64,000 nucleotides of DNA from Kribbella voronezhensis (GCF_004365175.1 NZ_SOCE01000001.1:1227154-1291153), one strand, 5' to 3'. Shown: positions 15,033 to 23,765, counted from the stretch's first letter. The notes: generated by a model from the sequence alone, not told the origin. A program made the numbers and translations.

Positions 15033-17166
15033 ACACCTCGATGAACTGGTCTGGTTGCAACTACACTTCCAACGGCCAGTTGCACCGCTCCGTGTACTAG
15101 AACTTCTCCAGCTCTGGAGCGGCGACCCGCGTAACCCACGGCTCGTGCTGGAGGCGCGATCCGGACGGACCTTGCAGCTTTTGCTAGGGGTCCCCCGTCG
15201 AGCCGAGAGCAACATCAAGGCAAGCATTCACGGGTTGATCTCCGGCACCCGCTTCACGACCGACGACGTGCACCGGCCGCCCGTGTCGCATGCGGCGTCA
15301 GTTCGACTGACCAGCCATAGCCGAGCACTGCGCACCGACGACCCCGAACCGTCGACGCGCGCCATCCTGGCCGCGCTCGGACGAGTAGCCGGTAGCGAGG
15401 AGGTGGTGCTACAGCTCGTCCTCGGCCCCCGCAAAGCGGCCCGAGCAGTTCCGGCCCGACAGGCACCATCCTCGGTGCTCGGCCCATGGCCGGCGGATCG
15501 GACCGACAGCGAAGCCCGCAACGCCCTACGCGCCAAGCAGAAGCTGTCCGGCTTCGACTGCGCCATCCGACTCGGTGTCACAGCCCAGAGCCCACAGCGC
15601 CGCCAAACCCTTATCGCGGGCATCTTGAGCGCGCTGCGCACCACGGAAATGCCGGGCGTCCGCATCCGCCTCGTCCGTGAAACGTCCCGGAAGATCAACG
15701 CCGGGCAGAGCCCGTGGTGGTGGCCGCTCGCCCTCAACAGCGCCGAAGTCCTCGGCCTCATCGGCTGGCCCATCGGTGACTCGGACTTCCCCGGCGTTCC
15801 CGGACTGCACCCCCGTCTCCTCCCGCCATCCGACCAGTTGGCCGCGACGCCGGATCGAGTCGTGGCCAGCGCGACCGCTCCCGGTCACAGCGAGGCCATC
15901 GGTCTCGACGTGGGCGGATCCCTTCGACACACCTGGGTGCTCGGCCCGAACGGCACCGGCAAGTCGACCTTGCTCGCCAACCTGGCCGCGCAGGACATCA
16001 GCGCCGGGCGCGGCGTCATCGTGATCGAGCCGAAAGGCGACTTGGTCACCGACATCCTCGAGCGGATACCAGCACACCGGATGAACGACGTGGTCATCCT
16101 CGACCCGACCGACAACACCCCTGTCGGGCTCAATCCGCTCAGCGGTAGCGGCCGCGAAGAGACCCGAGTCGAAGGGCTGCTCAGCGTCTTCCGCTCGCTC
16201 TACGCCGACTCATGGGGACCACGCACACAAGACGTCGTGCACTCGTCACTTCTCACGCTGGCACGGCGCGGTGACGCCTCGATCGCTATGGTGCCGCTGC
16301 TGCTGACCAACACTGGCTTTCGCCGCTCTGTCGTGCGTCGAGTCGCTGCTGCCGATTCCGTTGCTCTTGGCCCGTTCTGGGACTGGTATGACGCGCTGTC
16401 GGACGGCGAGCGCGCCACCGTCATCGCGCCGGTGATGAACAAGCTCCGCCCGTTCCTGCTGAACCCTGGTCTCCGCGCCATGGTTGGGCAACGGCAACCG
16501 CGGATCACCATGAGCCAGATTCTGCAGGAAGGCAAGATTCTGCTTATCCCGCTCCGCAAGCAGATCGTTGGCGCCGAGGCATCCCGGCTGATCGGGTCAC
16601 TCGCCGTCGCGGAGCTGTGGCAGGCCATCCAAGGCCGGCTCGCGCTCCCAGCCGGAGCACGGCGACCGGTTATGGTCTACATCGACGAGGTACAGGATTA
16701 CCTCCATCTACCGACCGACATGGCCGACGCCCTGGCCCAAGCTCGCGGGCTAGGTGCCGGGTTCACGCTGGCTCACCAGTACGCCACGCAGCTGTCGCCC
16801 GCGATGCGCGCCGGCTTCGTCGGCAACATCCGCTCGCGCATCGCCTTCCAACTCGCCCACGACGACGCCACCCTGCTCTCCCGCGGTCATCCAGAACTCA
16901 CCGCCGACGACTTCACCGCCCTGCCCGCCTTCCACGTCTACGCCAGCCTGGCCACCAGCAACGGCCAGGTGACGCCCTACGCGTCCGGCCGGACCTCGGC
17001 ACTCCCCTCGCCATCCAGCGTTCCCGACGCCCTGCGTCGCCTCAGTCAGACCAAGTACGGCCAGGCCCTGGATCAGGTCGAGCGTGAGCTTGCCGAGCTG
17101 GTCGAAGTGGAAGCCGCCAGCACCGATACGACAGGTGGCAGCGGCCGGAAACGGAGGACGTCATGA
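15025..17166 (+). CDS. VirD4/HerA-type conjugative coupling ATPase
   Basis: A 713-residue hexameric-type ATPase. Walker A GPNGTGKST at about residue 307, followed by VIVIEPKGDLVTDIL and VVILDPTDNTPVGLNPL (typical of TraG/VirD4/TraD and HerA-FtsK relatives). Walker B is PVMVYIDEVQDYL at about residue 545, with a Gln-containing sensor after AGFTLAHQY. There is no obvious N-terminal membrane anchor, unlike classical VirD4. It should pump or dock DNA during transfer, working with the Replic_Relax protein that overlaps its 3' end. No mating-channel genes are seen, so the element may be mobilisable rather than self-transmissible. Confidence 0.85.
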   Translation: MNRHLDELVWLQLHFQRPVAPLRVLELLQLWSGDPRNPRLVLEARSGRTLQLLLGVPRRAESNIKASIHGLISGTRFTTDDVHRPPVSHAASVRLTSHSRALRTDDPEPSTRAILAALGRVAGSEEVVLQLVLGPRKAARAVPARQAPSSVLGPWPADRTDSEARNALRAKQKLSGFDCAIRLGVTAQSPQRRQTLIAGILSALRTTEMPGVRIRLVRETSRKINAGQSPWWWPLALNSAEVLGLIGWPIGDSDFPGVPGLHPRLLPPSDQLAATPDRVVASATAPGHSEAIGLDVGGSLRHTWVLGPNGTGKSTLLANLAAQDISAGRGVIVIEPKGDLVTDILERIPAHRMNDVVILDPTDNTPVGLNPLSGSGREETRVEGLLSVFRSLYADSWGPRTQDVVHSSLLTLARRGDASIAMVPLLLTNTGFRRSVVRRVAAADSVALGPFWDWYDALSDGERATVIAPVMNKLRPFLLNPGLRAMVGQRQPRITMSQILQEGKILLIPLRKQIVGAEASRLIGSLAVAELWQAIQGRLALPAGARRPVMVYIDEVQDYLHLPTDMADALAQARGLGAGFTLAHQYATQLSPAMRAGFVGNIRSRIAFQLAHDDATLLSRGHPELTADDFTALPAFHVYASLATSNGQVTPYASGRTSALPSPSSVPDALRRLSQTKYGQALDQVERELAELVEVEAASTDTTGGSGRKRRTS

Positions 17167-18122
17167 CCGACTTCCCCGACACCCCAGAGCTTCGCATCGC
17201 TCATCCTGTCGCGTCGAGCAACAATCCACATACCCACAGGTCGGTCGGCGAAGACTCCCGATTAAGTGTCCGGAATAGTTCTCCCATCTCCGATGATCAA
17301 CTACCCGCCACCCACCCCAGCAAGCAGCGAACCGGCCGCCTCGACCTCGCCAGTCTCCGCCACAACCTCAGTGCCCGAGATCTCGCGATTTTGCGCTCGA
17401 TCTCGGCCCACCGGTTCCTGACCACCAAACACGTCCGCGCCCTGCACTTCAGCGACCACGCCTCCGAACTCAGCGCCACCCGCAGCAGCAACCGAGTCCT
17501 CCGCCGACTCAGTCGAGACAAGCTGATCGCCGCTCTCGATCGACGCGTCGGCGGCGTCCGCGCTGGATCTGCTGGGTACGTCTGGCGCGTCACCGCTGCC
17601 GCGTACCGACTACTCCAGACCGAAGACGGTGAGGGTGTCTCGCGCCGGTACCGGGAACCGTCCCAACGGCTGCTCGCTCACACCCTGGCCATCGCGGACA
17701 CCCACGCTGCGCTCAACCGGGCCGCAGGCGGTGACAGCCTCGAACTCGTCACCGTGCAGGTCGAGCCCGGGAGCTGGCGACGCTTTCTCGGCATCGGCGG
17801 CGAGTCCCGGCTCCTGCGCCCAGACCTGGCCGTGGTCACCGCGCAGGGCGACTACGAGGACCACTGGTTCATCGAGGTCGACCTCGGCACCGAGCACCCA
17901 CCGACCGTCGTCCGCAAGTGCCACCTGTACGAGGACTACCGCCGCAGCGGCAACGAGCAAGACGCCCACGGGCTGTTTCCCCGCGTGCTCTGGATCGTCC
18001 CGAACCAGCAGCGCGCCGACAAGCTCACGGCGGCGATCGCCGACGCCAAGCTCGACCCGGACCTGTTCCGGGTCGTCACCACCGACCAGCTCATACCAGC
18101 CGTGATCGGAGGCGCGGCATGA
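17163..18122 (+). CDS. Replication-relaxation (Replic_Relax) family protein, candidate relaxase
   Basis: A 319-residue protein with a winged-helix start typical of the family (LSARDLAILRSISAHRFL, then RSSNRVLRRLSRDKLIAAL and a GYVWRVTAAAYRLL wing), followed by HTLAIADTHAALNRA and a nuclease-like core with acidic residues (LLRPDLAVVT, HWFIEVDLGTE). Replic_Relax proteins are found with transfer genes and some act as relaxases. Its position directly after the coupling ATPase, with ATGA overlaps at both ends, supports a DNA-processing role in transfer. Confidence 0.75.
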   Translation: MTDFPDTPELRIAHPVASSNNPHTHRSVGEDSRLSVRNSSPISDDQLPATHPSKQRTGRLDLASLRHNLSARDLAILRSISAHRFLTTKHVRALHFSDHASELSATRSSNRVLRRLSRDKLIAALDRRVGGVRAGSAGYVWRVTAAAYRLLQTEDGEGVSRRYREPSQRLLAHTLAIADTHAALNRAAGGDSLELVTVQVEPGSWRRFLGIGGESRLLRPDLAVVTAQGDYEDHWFIEVDLGTEHPPTVVRKCHLYEDYRRSGNEQDAHGLFPRVLWIVPNQQRADKLTAAIADAKLDPDLFRVVTTDQLIPAVIGGAA

Positions 18123-19135
18123 TCCGGCCTCCACGAAACAAGATTTTGATTGGCGACGCGCTGGAGCAACTGCGCCGTCTGCCGAGCGAATCAGTAGACA
18201 TGGCCCTGACCTCGCCCCCGTACTACCAGTTAAGAAACTACGGGGTGACCGGACAACTTGGGCAAGAAGCCAACATCCACGAGTGGGTCAGCAATCTCAC
18301 CGCGGTTGCCGCAGAGGTTCGCAGAGTCCTCACCCCGACCGGAACATTTTGGCTCAACGTGGCGGACCGGTACTCGATCCACGACAAGGAGGGCTCTCCG
18401 AGGAAGAGCCTGCTCCTGGGGCCGGCGCGACTGTCAGCCGCCCTCGCGGCAGACGGCTGGTTGGTGCGGAATCAGATCATCTGGAGCAAGACCAACCCCA
18501 TGCCGTCAAGCGTCCCCGACCGGCTGACCACCACCTACGAGGTCGTCTATCTGCTCACCAAGCAGCGAAGCTACTTCTTCGACCTCGACGCCATCCGCGT
18601 TCCGCACACCAGCAAGGCCACCACGCCGCAGGCATCCGCCAAGGACAGCATCCCGAGACAGTGGCGCGCTCGCAGTACCGACAACATCCGCGGATTGGTG
18701 TCACTCAAACAGGCGGGCATCGTGGGACACCCGCTCGGCAAGAACCCCGGTGACGTCTGGCAACTGCCGACCAGCAGCTACCGAGGCGCGCACTTCGCCA
18801 CCTTCCCAGAGCGTCTAGCCGAACGGGCCATTCTTGCCGGCAGCCCTGAGGCGAGATGTTCCAACTGCTTCAAGCCACACCGGCGGATCACGCGGCGACT
18901 CGGCGCTACCGCCATCCGCGGGGCACTCCTGGCGACCTGCACCTGTCAGGCTCCGAGCGAACCGGCCATCGTGCTCGATCCGTTCATGGGTGCTGGCACG
19001 ACTGCGGTTGCCGCTGAGAAGCATGGCCGCGACTGGCTGGGCGTCGAGTTGAAGCCTGAGTTCGCAGAACTAGCGGACAGTCGTATCGCCGCCGCCAGAT
19101 CTTCCCGAGCATCCCCGGAGAGCACGGCCGCATGA
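18119..19135 (+). CDS. Beta-class DNA methyltransferase (N4-cytosine or N6-adenine)
   Basis: A 338-residue enzyme with the motif order of beta-class amino-methyltransferases. Catalytic motif IV TSPPYYQLRNYG is near residue 31, the target-recognition region is in the middle, and the SAM-binding motif DPFMGAGTT is near residue 286, followed by GVELKPEFAELA. A Cys-rich patch (CSNCFKPHRR...CTCQ) at about 240-280 may bind zinc. No restriction gene is adjacent, so it looks like an orphan modification enzyme that protects the element after transfer, complementing ArdA next to it. Confidence 0.85.
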   Translation: MIRPPRNKILIGDALEQLRRLPSESVDMALTSPPYYQLRNYGVTGQLGQEANIHEWVSNLTAVAAEVRRVLTPTGTFWLNVADRYSIHDKEGSPRKSLLLGPARLSAALAADGWLVRNQIIWSKTNPMPSSVPDRLTTTYEVVYLLTKQRSYFFDLDAIRVPHTSKATTPQASAKDSIPRQWRARSTDNIRGLVSLKQAGIVGHPLGKNPGDVWQLPTSSYRGAHFATFPERLAERAILAGSPEARCSNCFKPHRRITRRLGATAIRGALLATCTCQAPSEPAIVLDPFMGAGTTAVAAEKHGRDWLGVELKPEFAELADSRIAAARSSRASPESTAA

Positions 19136-19181
19136 CGGCCGCGCTCTTCCAAACCCAACTACAACACCGAAAGGAGGTGAC

Positions 19182-20015
19182 ATGAGTGAACAACTACCCC
19201 CACCACAACCAAACGGCGAACACGGCGTCAACACCTACGGCACCGACGATCCAGAGAAGCAAGCCGAGATCGAGGCCGCCCGCACCGCGGCGGCCGAGGA
19301 GCGCCGAACCAACCGAGAGAAGCTGGAACGCTACGTCAGCTACGGCCTCAACGAAGAGGATGCCGCCGGACTCATCGAGCACGAAGAAATGCTGGCTGCT
19401 CGCCGGGAAGCTCTCGCGGCCAGCAATCCCGAAGAGGGCGAAGCGGACAAGCGCGCCCGTCCGCGGATCTACGTCCGTTCCCTGGTCGACCACGCCGAAG
19501 GCCATGACATCGGGGACTGGATCGACGCCGGCCAAGACCTCGAGGACATCCAGCGTGACGTGCACTCGATCTTGTCCCGCTCGCTGCACGCGCACTGGAC
19601 CGGCGAACCAGCCGACGAGTGGGCCATCCACGACCAAGAAGGCTTCGGGCACATCGAGTTGTCGGAGCACGAGCCTTTGGAAGTCGTCTGCGCGATCGGG
19701 AAGGGCATCCATGAGCACGGCTTGGCCTTCGCCGCCTGGGCGGAGATTCACAACCAGCTCAACGGTGGCATCGACATCCACACACTGGCCCGCTTCTCCG
19801 ACGCGTACCTCGGTGACTTCGAGAACGCCGAGGCGTACGCCGAGCACATCGTCGAGGAGATGAACGGTGATGCCGCGCTGGCCGAGCTCCCGGACTGGCT
19901 ACGCGAGATCGTCCGCCTGGACTACCAACGCATGGTCGAACAGCTGAACACGGCGCCCGACGTACACATCGTGGATCACGACCGCGGCGTCTGGGTGTTC
20001 GACTGCCGAGTCTGA
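19182..20015 (+). CDS. ardA: Antirestriction protein ArdA
   Basis: A 277-residue protein preceded by AAAGGAGGTGA. The first 90 residues are a charged extension. The ArdA core follows: PRIYVRSLVDHAEG, GDWIDAGQDLEDIQRDVH, EWAIHDQEGFGHIELSEHE and FSDAYLGDFENAEAYAEH, an acidic elongated fold that mimics B-form DNA and inhibits type I restriction enzymes. It is a marker of conjugative elements, where it shields incoming DNA. Lies 46 bases after the methyltransferase. Confidence 0.9.
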   Translation: MSEQLPPPQPNGEHGVNTYGTDDPEKQAEIEAARTAAAEERRTNREKLERYVSYGLNEEDAAGLIEHEEMLAARREALAASNPEEGEADKRARPRIYVRSLVDHAEGHDIGDWIDAGQDLEDIQRDVHSILSRSLHAHWTGEPADEWAIHDQEGFGHIELSEHEPLEVVCAIGKGIHEHGLAFAAWAEIHNQLNGGIDIHTLARFSDAYLGDFENAEAYAEHIVEEMNGDAALAELPDWLREIVRLDYQRMVEQLNTAPDVHIVDHDRGVWVFDCRV

Positions 20016-20135
20016 TTCCCCCGCTGCACATTGGCAACTCGATACGGAGACCGACCGCTCGTCGGTGCCGTGCAGCCGTTAAGTCATCCCATCCCGAGAT
20101 GGCCGGCTGCACCAACACCGAGGAGGTAACTCGCT

Positions 20136-20645
20136 ATGAGCGAGGAAGAGAACCCGACCAGGCCGCAGAGCTACAAGACGATCGGGGTGAAGCTCCAACA
20201 CCCGATCCACGCTCAGCTGAGTGCCGTCACCGAGATCGACGACATCCCACTTCAGGTGGCGTTGGTCAGGGGCGCAAAGCTCCTGATCGAGTCCAGGCGA
20301 ACCGATCCGAAGTTCCAAGCCAAGGTTGCCGCCCGATCCGAACGGATCAAGCGAGAGGCCGAGGCGCAGGTGCTCGCGATCTCTTCGCTGCTCGACGCCG
20401 GTACGCCAGACGCTGTCCCCACTCCCGAAGAGGGGGCACGCCTGGAACAACTGGAAGCGGCAATCAGCCTGGGCGAACAGGCGGCCGAGCTCGCGGCAGA
20501 GGTTTCCACACCGGAAGCTGACGCCGCCGAGGACGCCACCACCTCGAACGACGGTACGTCGTCGGACGAGGAGACAGCCGGGCCGCCGGCCGAGTCGGAA
20601 GCCAAGAAGACGACCCGGCGGCGGGCGTCCACTGCGAAGAGCTGA
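20136..20645 (+). CDS. 169-residue hypothetical protein with long acidic tail
   Basis: GAGGAGGTAA precedes the ATG. The N-terminal 75 residues (YKTIGVKLQHPIHAQLSAV, DDIPLQVALVRGAKLLIES) look like a ribbon-helix-helix or MobC-type DNA-binding domain. The C-terminal half is a low-complexity acidic/Ser/Thr stretch ending in a basic KKTTRRRAS tail. It ends the transfer operon before a large hairpin. An accessory DNA-binding role is a guess from the N-terminus. Confidence 0.55.
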   Translation: MSEEENPTRPQSYKTIGVKLQHPIHAQLSAVTEIDDIPLQVALVRGAKLLIESRRTDPKFQAKVAARSERIKREAEAQVLAISSLLDAGTPDAVPTPEEGARLEQLEAAISLGEQAAELAAEVSTPEADAAEDATTSNDGTSSDEETAGPPAESEAKKTTRRRASTAKS

Positions 20646-20704
20646 GTGCTCTTCGGTGACCACCGTCCCACTCCCCTGAGGGGTTGAGCGGGACAACCAT
20701 CCAC

Positions 20705-20745
20705 GGGTGGGAGGCGAGAGCGCACGATGCGCCCGCCTCCCACCC
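20705..20745. terminator. Large GC-rich hairpin after the transfer operon
   Basis: GGGTGGGAGGCG and CGCCTCCCACCC form a 12-bp perfect stem around a 17-base loop, 59 bases after the previous stop, followed by AATAATCC. Likely a terminator between the transfer operon and the repressor promoter. A second inverted repeat (CAAGGAAAG/CTTTCCTTG, 20764-20782) follows and may be another regulatory site. Confidence 0.6.
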
Positions 20746-20816
20746 AATAATCCCGAAATCATACAAGGAAAGGCTTTCCTTGTTGCGTCAATTTTCGTTG
20801 TGAAATCGGCCATTGT

Positions 20817-20847
20817 CGTTGCACGCGTGCAACGACCGGCGGATAAT
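20817..20847 (+). promoter_or_regulatory. Promoter and palindromic operator of the XRE repressor gene
   Basis: CGTTGCACGCGTGCAACG at 20817-20834 is a perfect 18-bp palindrome. It contains a -35-like TTGCAC (20819-20824), and GATAAT (20842-20847) lies exactly 17 bases further, a good -10. A bound repressor would cover the -35, giving autoregulation. The core matches the arms of the repeat at 14745-14796. Confidence 0.75.
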
Positions 20848-20885
20848 TAGAACGAAAGGAATTGAATTAATACAGGGAGCGCGTG

Positions 20886-21269
20886 ATGAGCACAGAGGAA
20901 CATTTAAAACTAGCTAACATTATCAAGGAAGCACGGCAGGAGAAGGGATACTCAGCAAGTGAGCTTGCCCGCCGTGCAGGGCTACAGCCCAGCACCGTGA
21001 CCAGAATCGAGGCAGCGCAACTTCAGCATCCGCAGCCCGAGACCCTGATAGTTATAGCTCACGCGCTTGAAAAGCCGACATCAGATCTGTTTGCCTGTCT
21101 CAACTGGTTGCCGAAAGAGCAGCTACCTAGCTTTACCCCCTACTTGCGAGCGAAGTACGCAGATCTGCCGGAGCAAGTTCTGGAGAAGCTAGAGAACCAT
21201 GTCGCCAAAGTCGTCCGGCGCTACGGCTACGAAACCAACGGGCCGGAGCCTGGGCAAGACGAATTCTAA
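20886..21269 (+). CDS. XRE-family repressor of the serine-integrase element
   Basis: A 127-residue protein with a classic Cro/CI helix-turn-helix at residues about 8-65 (IIKEARQEKGYSASELARRAGL, then STVTRIEAAQ) and a short C-terminal helical part. GGGAG lies six bases before the ATG; a GTG three bases earlier is less well placed. It directly precedes an ImmA-like protease gene, as ImmR precedes ImmA in ICEBs1-type elements. It probably represses the promoters at 14740 and 20817, both of which carry the same palindromic core. Confidence 0.85.
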   Translation: MSTEEHLKLANIIKEARQEKGYSASELARRAGLQPSTVTRIEAAQLQHPQPETLIVIAHALEKPTSDLFACLNWLPKEQLPSFTPYLRAKYADLPEQVLEKLENHVAKVVRRYGYETNGPEPGQDEF

Positions 21270-21303
21270 ATTTTAATCAGCTTACCCGAGAGGAGGAATC
21301 ATT

Positions 21304-21945
21304 ATGACCGATGAATTAACTACGAGCGTGCTTGCAGACCTCCGCTCGGTGATACCAAGTCACAAGGTCACATTTACTCAGGCGAAGCGCATTGCGGAGC
21401 AGCAAGCCAATCGGCTCCTCGCTCTGAGCGGTGTCACAACCGGTCCTCAGCCGAGCGGAAGTCTCATCGGCAGGTTGCCACGCATCCGCATCGTCACCGA
21501 CGAACTTCCTGCCAGCGTCAGTGGCACGACTCATTGGAGCGGCTCTCACTGGATCATCGTGCTCAACCAAGCGGACCCGGTCGCACGCCAGCGGTTCACC
21601 CTGATGCACGAGTTTAAACACATCATCGATCATGGCCGAGTTGATCAGCTATACACCGGCAACAACCGATACACAGCAGCTGAGCAAGCCGAACGATCGG
21701 CCGACTACTTCGCGGCCTGCTTTCTAATGCCGAAGAGGTTGGTCAAAGCAGCGTGGTCCCGGGGTCTCCAAACGTCGGCACGCCTAGCTCAAGAGTTTGG
21801 CGTATCGACGCTGGCCATGGAAGTTCGCCTCAATCAGACCCGAATCAATGCGGTTCGAGACACCGGCCTGAAGTTGCCTTCCTACGCGATGACGAATGCT
21901 CGGCACGCCATGACGATTCGTCCGCTCACCGCAGAAGGAGCGTAG
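21304..21945 (+). CDS. ImmA/IrrE-family metallopeptidase
   Basis: A 213-residue protein with the zinc-protease motif HEFKH at about residue 102 (in FTLMHEFKHIIDHG) and a downstream Glu-rich helix (EQAERSADYFAACFLMP) that supplies the third ligand, as in the ImmA/IrrE family. These enzymes cleave a partner XRE repressor in response to DNA damage or cell signals. Here the partner is encoded 34 bases upstream and the integrase starts three bases downstream. Repressor, anti-repressor protease and integrase thus form one operon. Confidence 0.85.
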   Translation: MTDELTTSVLADLRSVIPSHKVTFTQAKRIAEQQANRLLALSGVTTGPQPSGSLIGRLPRIRIVTDELPASVSGTTHWSGSHWIIVLNQADPVARQRFTLMHEFKHIIDHGRVDQLYTGNNRYTAAEQAERSADYFAACFLMPKRLVKAAWSRGLQTSARLAQEFGVSTLAMEVRLNQTRINAVRDTGLKLPSYAMTNARHAMTIRPLTAEGA

Positions 21946-21947
21946 AC

Positions 21948-23765
21948 ATGTCACTCGCTCAAGACGCCATCAGTAGCACTCAGCTCGAAAGGCGCAAACG
22001 ATTCGTTCTCTACCTTCGAGTGTCAACGCCTTCGCAGGTGAATACCGACTACGACCCCGAAGGTATCTCGATCCCTGCTCAACGAGAAGCCGGCCTACGC
22101 AAGGGTGCCGCACTCGACGCCGACCTAGTCCGCGAGTTCATCGAGCCGGGCCGTAGCGGAACCTCAGTTGATAAGCGTCCCGTCTTCCAAGAAATGCTGG
22201 CATGGATCAAAGAGCAAGGTGACATCGACTATGTGATCGTCTACACATTCTCCCGAGCCTTCCGAAACGCTCTCGACGCCGGAATCACCAAACGGACGCT
22301 CGGCAAGTACGGCACTCGGGTCGTCTCGACAACTCTTGACCTAGGCGAGAGCCCAGAAAGCGCAATGATCGAGACGATCATGCATGCCGTTGATCAGTAC
22401 CAGTCCGAGCAGAGCGGTGCTGACATCCGGTACAAGATGGGTCAGAAGGCGATCAAGGGCGGCACGATCGGCCGCGCCCGCATCGGCTACTTGAACAGCA
22501 TCGAGGAGTTCGAGGGTCGAACCGTCCGCACGATTGTGCTCGATCCTCAACGCGGGCCATTGGTGCGCCGCATGTTCAAGCTGTTCGCCACGGATGAGTA
22601 CAGCATCACAGACCTTCACGAGGAGGCTGAACGCATCGGGCTGACAACACGCCCCACCAAACGGTGGCCCGAACAGACACCGTCTGAGAACCAGCTGCGC
22701 GCCATCCTTGCTGACCCGTATTACGTCGGACTTGTTACCTACGAGGGCCAGCAATACCCCGGGCGCCACGAGGCCATCATCGATGCCGCAACCTTTCAGG
22801 TCGTCCAGGACATACTCGCTACCCGCGCCCGTCGCGGGAGCCGAGACCGTGTCACGACCCACTACCTCCGCGGCAAGCTGTTCTGCGAGCGGTGCTTCCA
22901 GAACGGCCGGCCCGGGACACGCCTCATCTTCACCGAATCGAAGGGTAACGGCGGCTACTACAGTTACTTCGTCTGCCGAATGAAGCAGGAGGGCATCTGC
23001 GACCTTCCCGTGCTGCCAGTCGAGCGCGTCGAACAATCCATCATCGACCACTACGCCACCGAGCAGCTGCCGCCAGAGTTCTCCGCCATGGTCGGCGACC
23101 AAGCGCGGGAAGCCATCCTCCATGACCGCAAGGATCTCGACACTCGACGTAAACAAGCAGCCAAGCGCCTCCGTGAGCTCGACGTTCAAGAAGAGCGTCT
23201 GATCGACTTGGCGGCCGATGGCACCATCCAGTCAGGGAAGCTGCGGGATCGGCTCAAGAAGCTCGCCGTCCAGCGAGTACAGCTGACCGAGGAACAGCAG
23301 TCCTCAACTGAGACTCTGACTCAGGGGCTCAAGGTCCTGAACGCCGTGCTCCACTTCCTCGAAGATCCGCAAGCCATGTACAAGGCAGCCGCCGACGTGA
23401 CGCGCCGACGGATGAACAGCGCCTTCTACGATGCCCTCTACATCGCACGCGATGCGGTCGGACATGTCGAGCGAACAGCGATCTTCGAGGAGGTCATCAC
23501 TGCGTACACCGATCGACCCACGACTGCGCCATCGCGCGAGGGAGGGGCCTCAGACGCAAACAGACGCCCCGATCCGAAGATCGGGGCGTCTGTGCCGTTT
23601 ACCCTGAGAGACGCACTCGCCACCTCTGGTGGTTATTCCGTGGATCACGGTTTGAGTACGCCTGTCATGGTGGAGCTTAGGGGATTCGAACCCCTGACCT
23701 CTTCCATGCCATGGATTTCCCCTGCGCTGCAGGCACTTCGTTCCGCCTGTATTCCAGTCCACTGA
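21948..23765 (+). CDS. Large serine recombinase (integrase)
   Basis: A 605-residue protein. The resolvase domain opens with FVLYLRVSTPSQ (nucleophile Ser26), the recombinase domain holds RIGYLNSIEEFEGR, a zinc ribbon begins at CERCFQNG (residue about 312) and continues to CRMKQEGIC, and a coiled coil follows (about 385-460). This is the layout of phage and ICE serine integrases. The last 75 or so codons run through a perfect hairpin (23561-23592) and then antisense through a tRNA-Ala fragment (ELRGFEPLTS), so the natural C-terminus is probably shorter, about residue 530. The reading into flanking DNA suggests that the element's attachment site lies in the 3' end of this gene. Confidence 0.85.
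   Translation: MSLAQDAISSTQLERRKRFVLYLRVSTPSQVNTDYDPEGISIPAQREAGLRKGAALDADLVREFIEPGRSGTSVDKRPVFQEMLAWIKEQGDIDYVIVYTFSRAFRNALDAGITKRTLGKYGTRVVSTTLDLGESPESAMIETIMHAVDQYQSEQSGADIRYKMGQKAIKGGTIGRARIGYLNSIEEFEGRTVRTIVLDPQRGPLVRRMFKLFATDEYSITDLHEEAERIGLTTRPTKRWPEQTPSENQLRAILADPYYVGLVTYEGQQYPGRHEAIIDAATFQVVQDILATRARRGSRDRVTTHYLRGKLFCERCFQNGRPGTRLIFTESKGNGGYYSYFVCRMKQEGICDLPVLPVERVEQSIIDHYATEQLPPEFSAMVGDQAREAILHDRKDLDTRRKQAAKRLRELDVQEERLIDLAADGTIQSGKLRDRLKKLAVQRVQLTEEQQSSTETLTQGLKVLNAVLHFLEDPQAMYKAAADVTRRRMNSAFYDALYIARDAVGHVERTAIFEEVITAYTDRPTTAPSREGGASDANRRPDPKIGASVPFTLRDALATSGGYSVDHGLSTPVMVELRGFEPLTSSMPWISPALQALRSACIPVH
23561..23592. terminator. Perfect 14-bp hairpin near the original tRNA-Ala 3' flank
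   Basis: CAGACGCCCCGATC and its exact complement enclose CGAA. On the minus strand it lies about 80 bases beyond the 3' end of the tRNA remnant at 23669 and is followed by TGTTTGC. It may therefore be the original terminator of tRNA-Ala, and it also lies inside the serine-integrase reading frame. It can work in both directions. Confidence 0.75.
23669..23715. repeat. Left attachment site (47-bp copy of the tRNA-Ala 3' part)
   Basis: Identical over 47 bases to 47294-47340, in direct orientation. It contains the T-arm, acceptor 3' strand and half of the anticodon stem of tRNA-Ala but no 5' half, so it is not a gene. It marks the left end of the tyrosine-integrase element. On its outer side the minus strand reads on as CCA directly after the discriminator base, so the original tRNA gene encoded its CCA end. 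Confidence 0.95.

Larger units (their letters stand above)
11523..23668. mobile_element. Putative serine-integrase ICE or mobilisable element (approximate limits)
   Basis: The block has an XRE/ImmA switch, a serine integrase at its right edge, a coupling ATPase, a Replic_Relax protein, a methyltransferase and ArdA. The right boundary should be in or just after the integrase gene. The left boundary is unknown: I chose the gap after the terminator at 11323, but genes further left (toxin or NACHT loci) could also belong. No direct repeat at its ends was found by eye, as expected for serine integrases, which use very short cores. Confidence 0.45.

Noticed and set aside
22341..23189. 282-residue minus-strand frame inside the serine integrase
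   Set aside because: Antisense to a protein with clear resolvase and zinc-ribbon motifs; no ribosome site or domain.
23669..23741. A second tRNA-Ala gene
   Set aside because: Only the 3' 47 bases match; the 5' acceptor strand and D-arm are missing. It is an attachment site.
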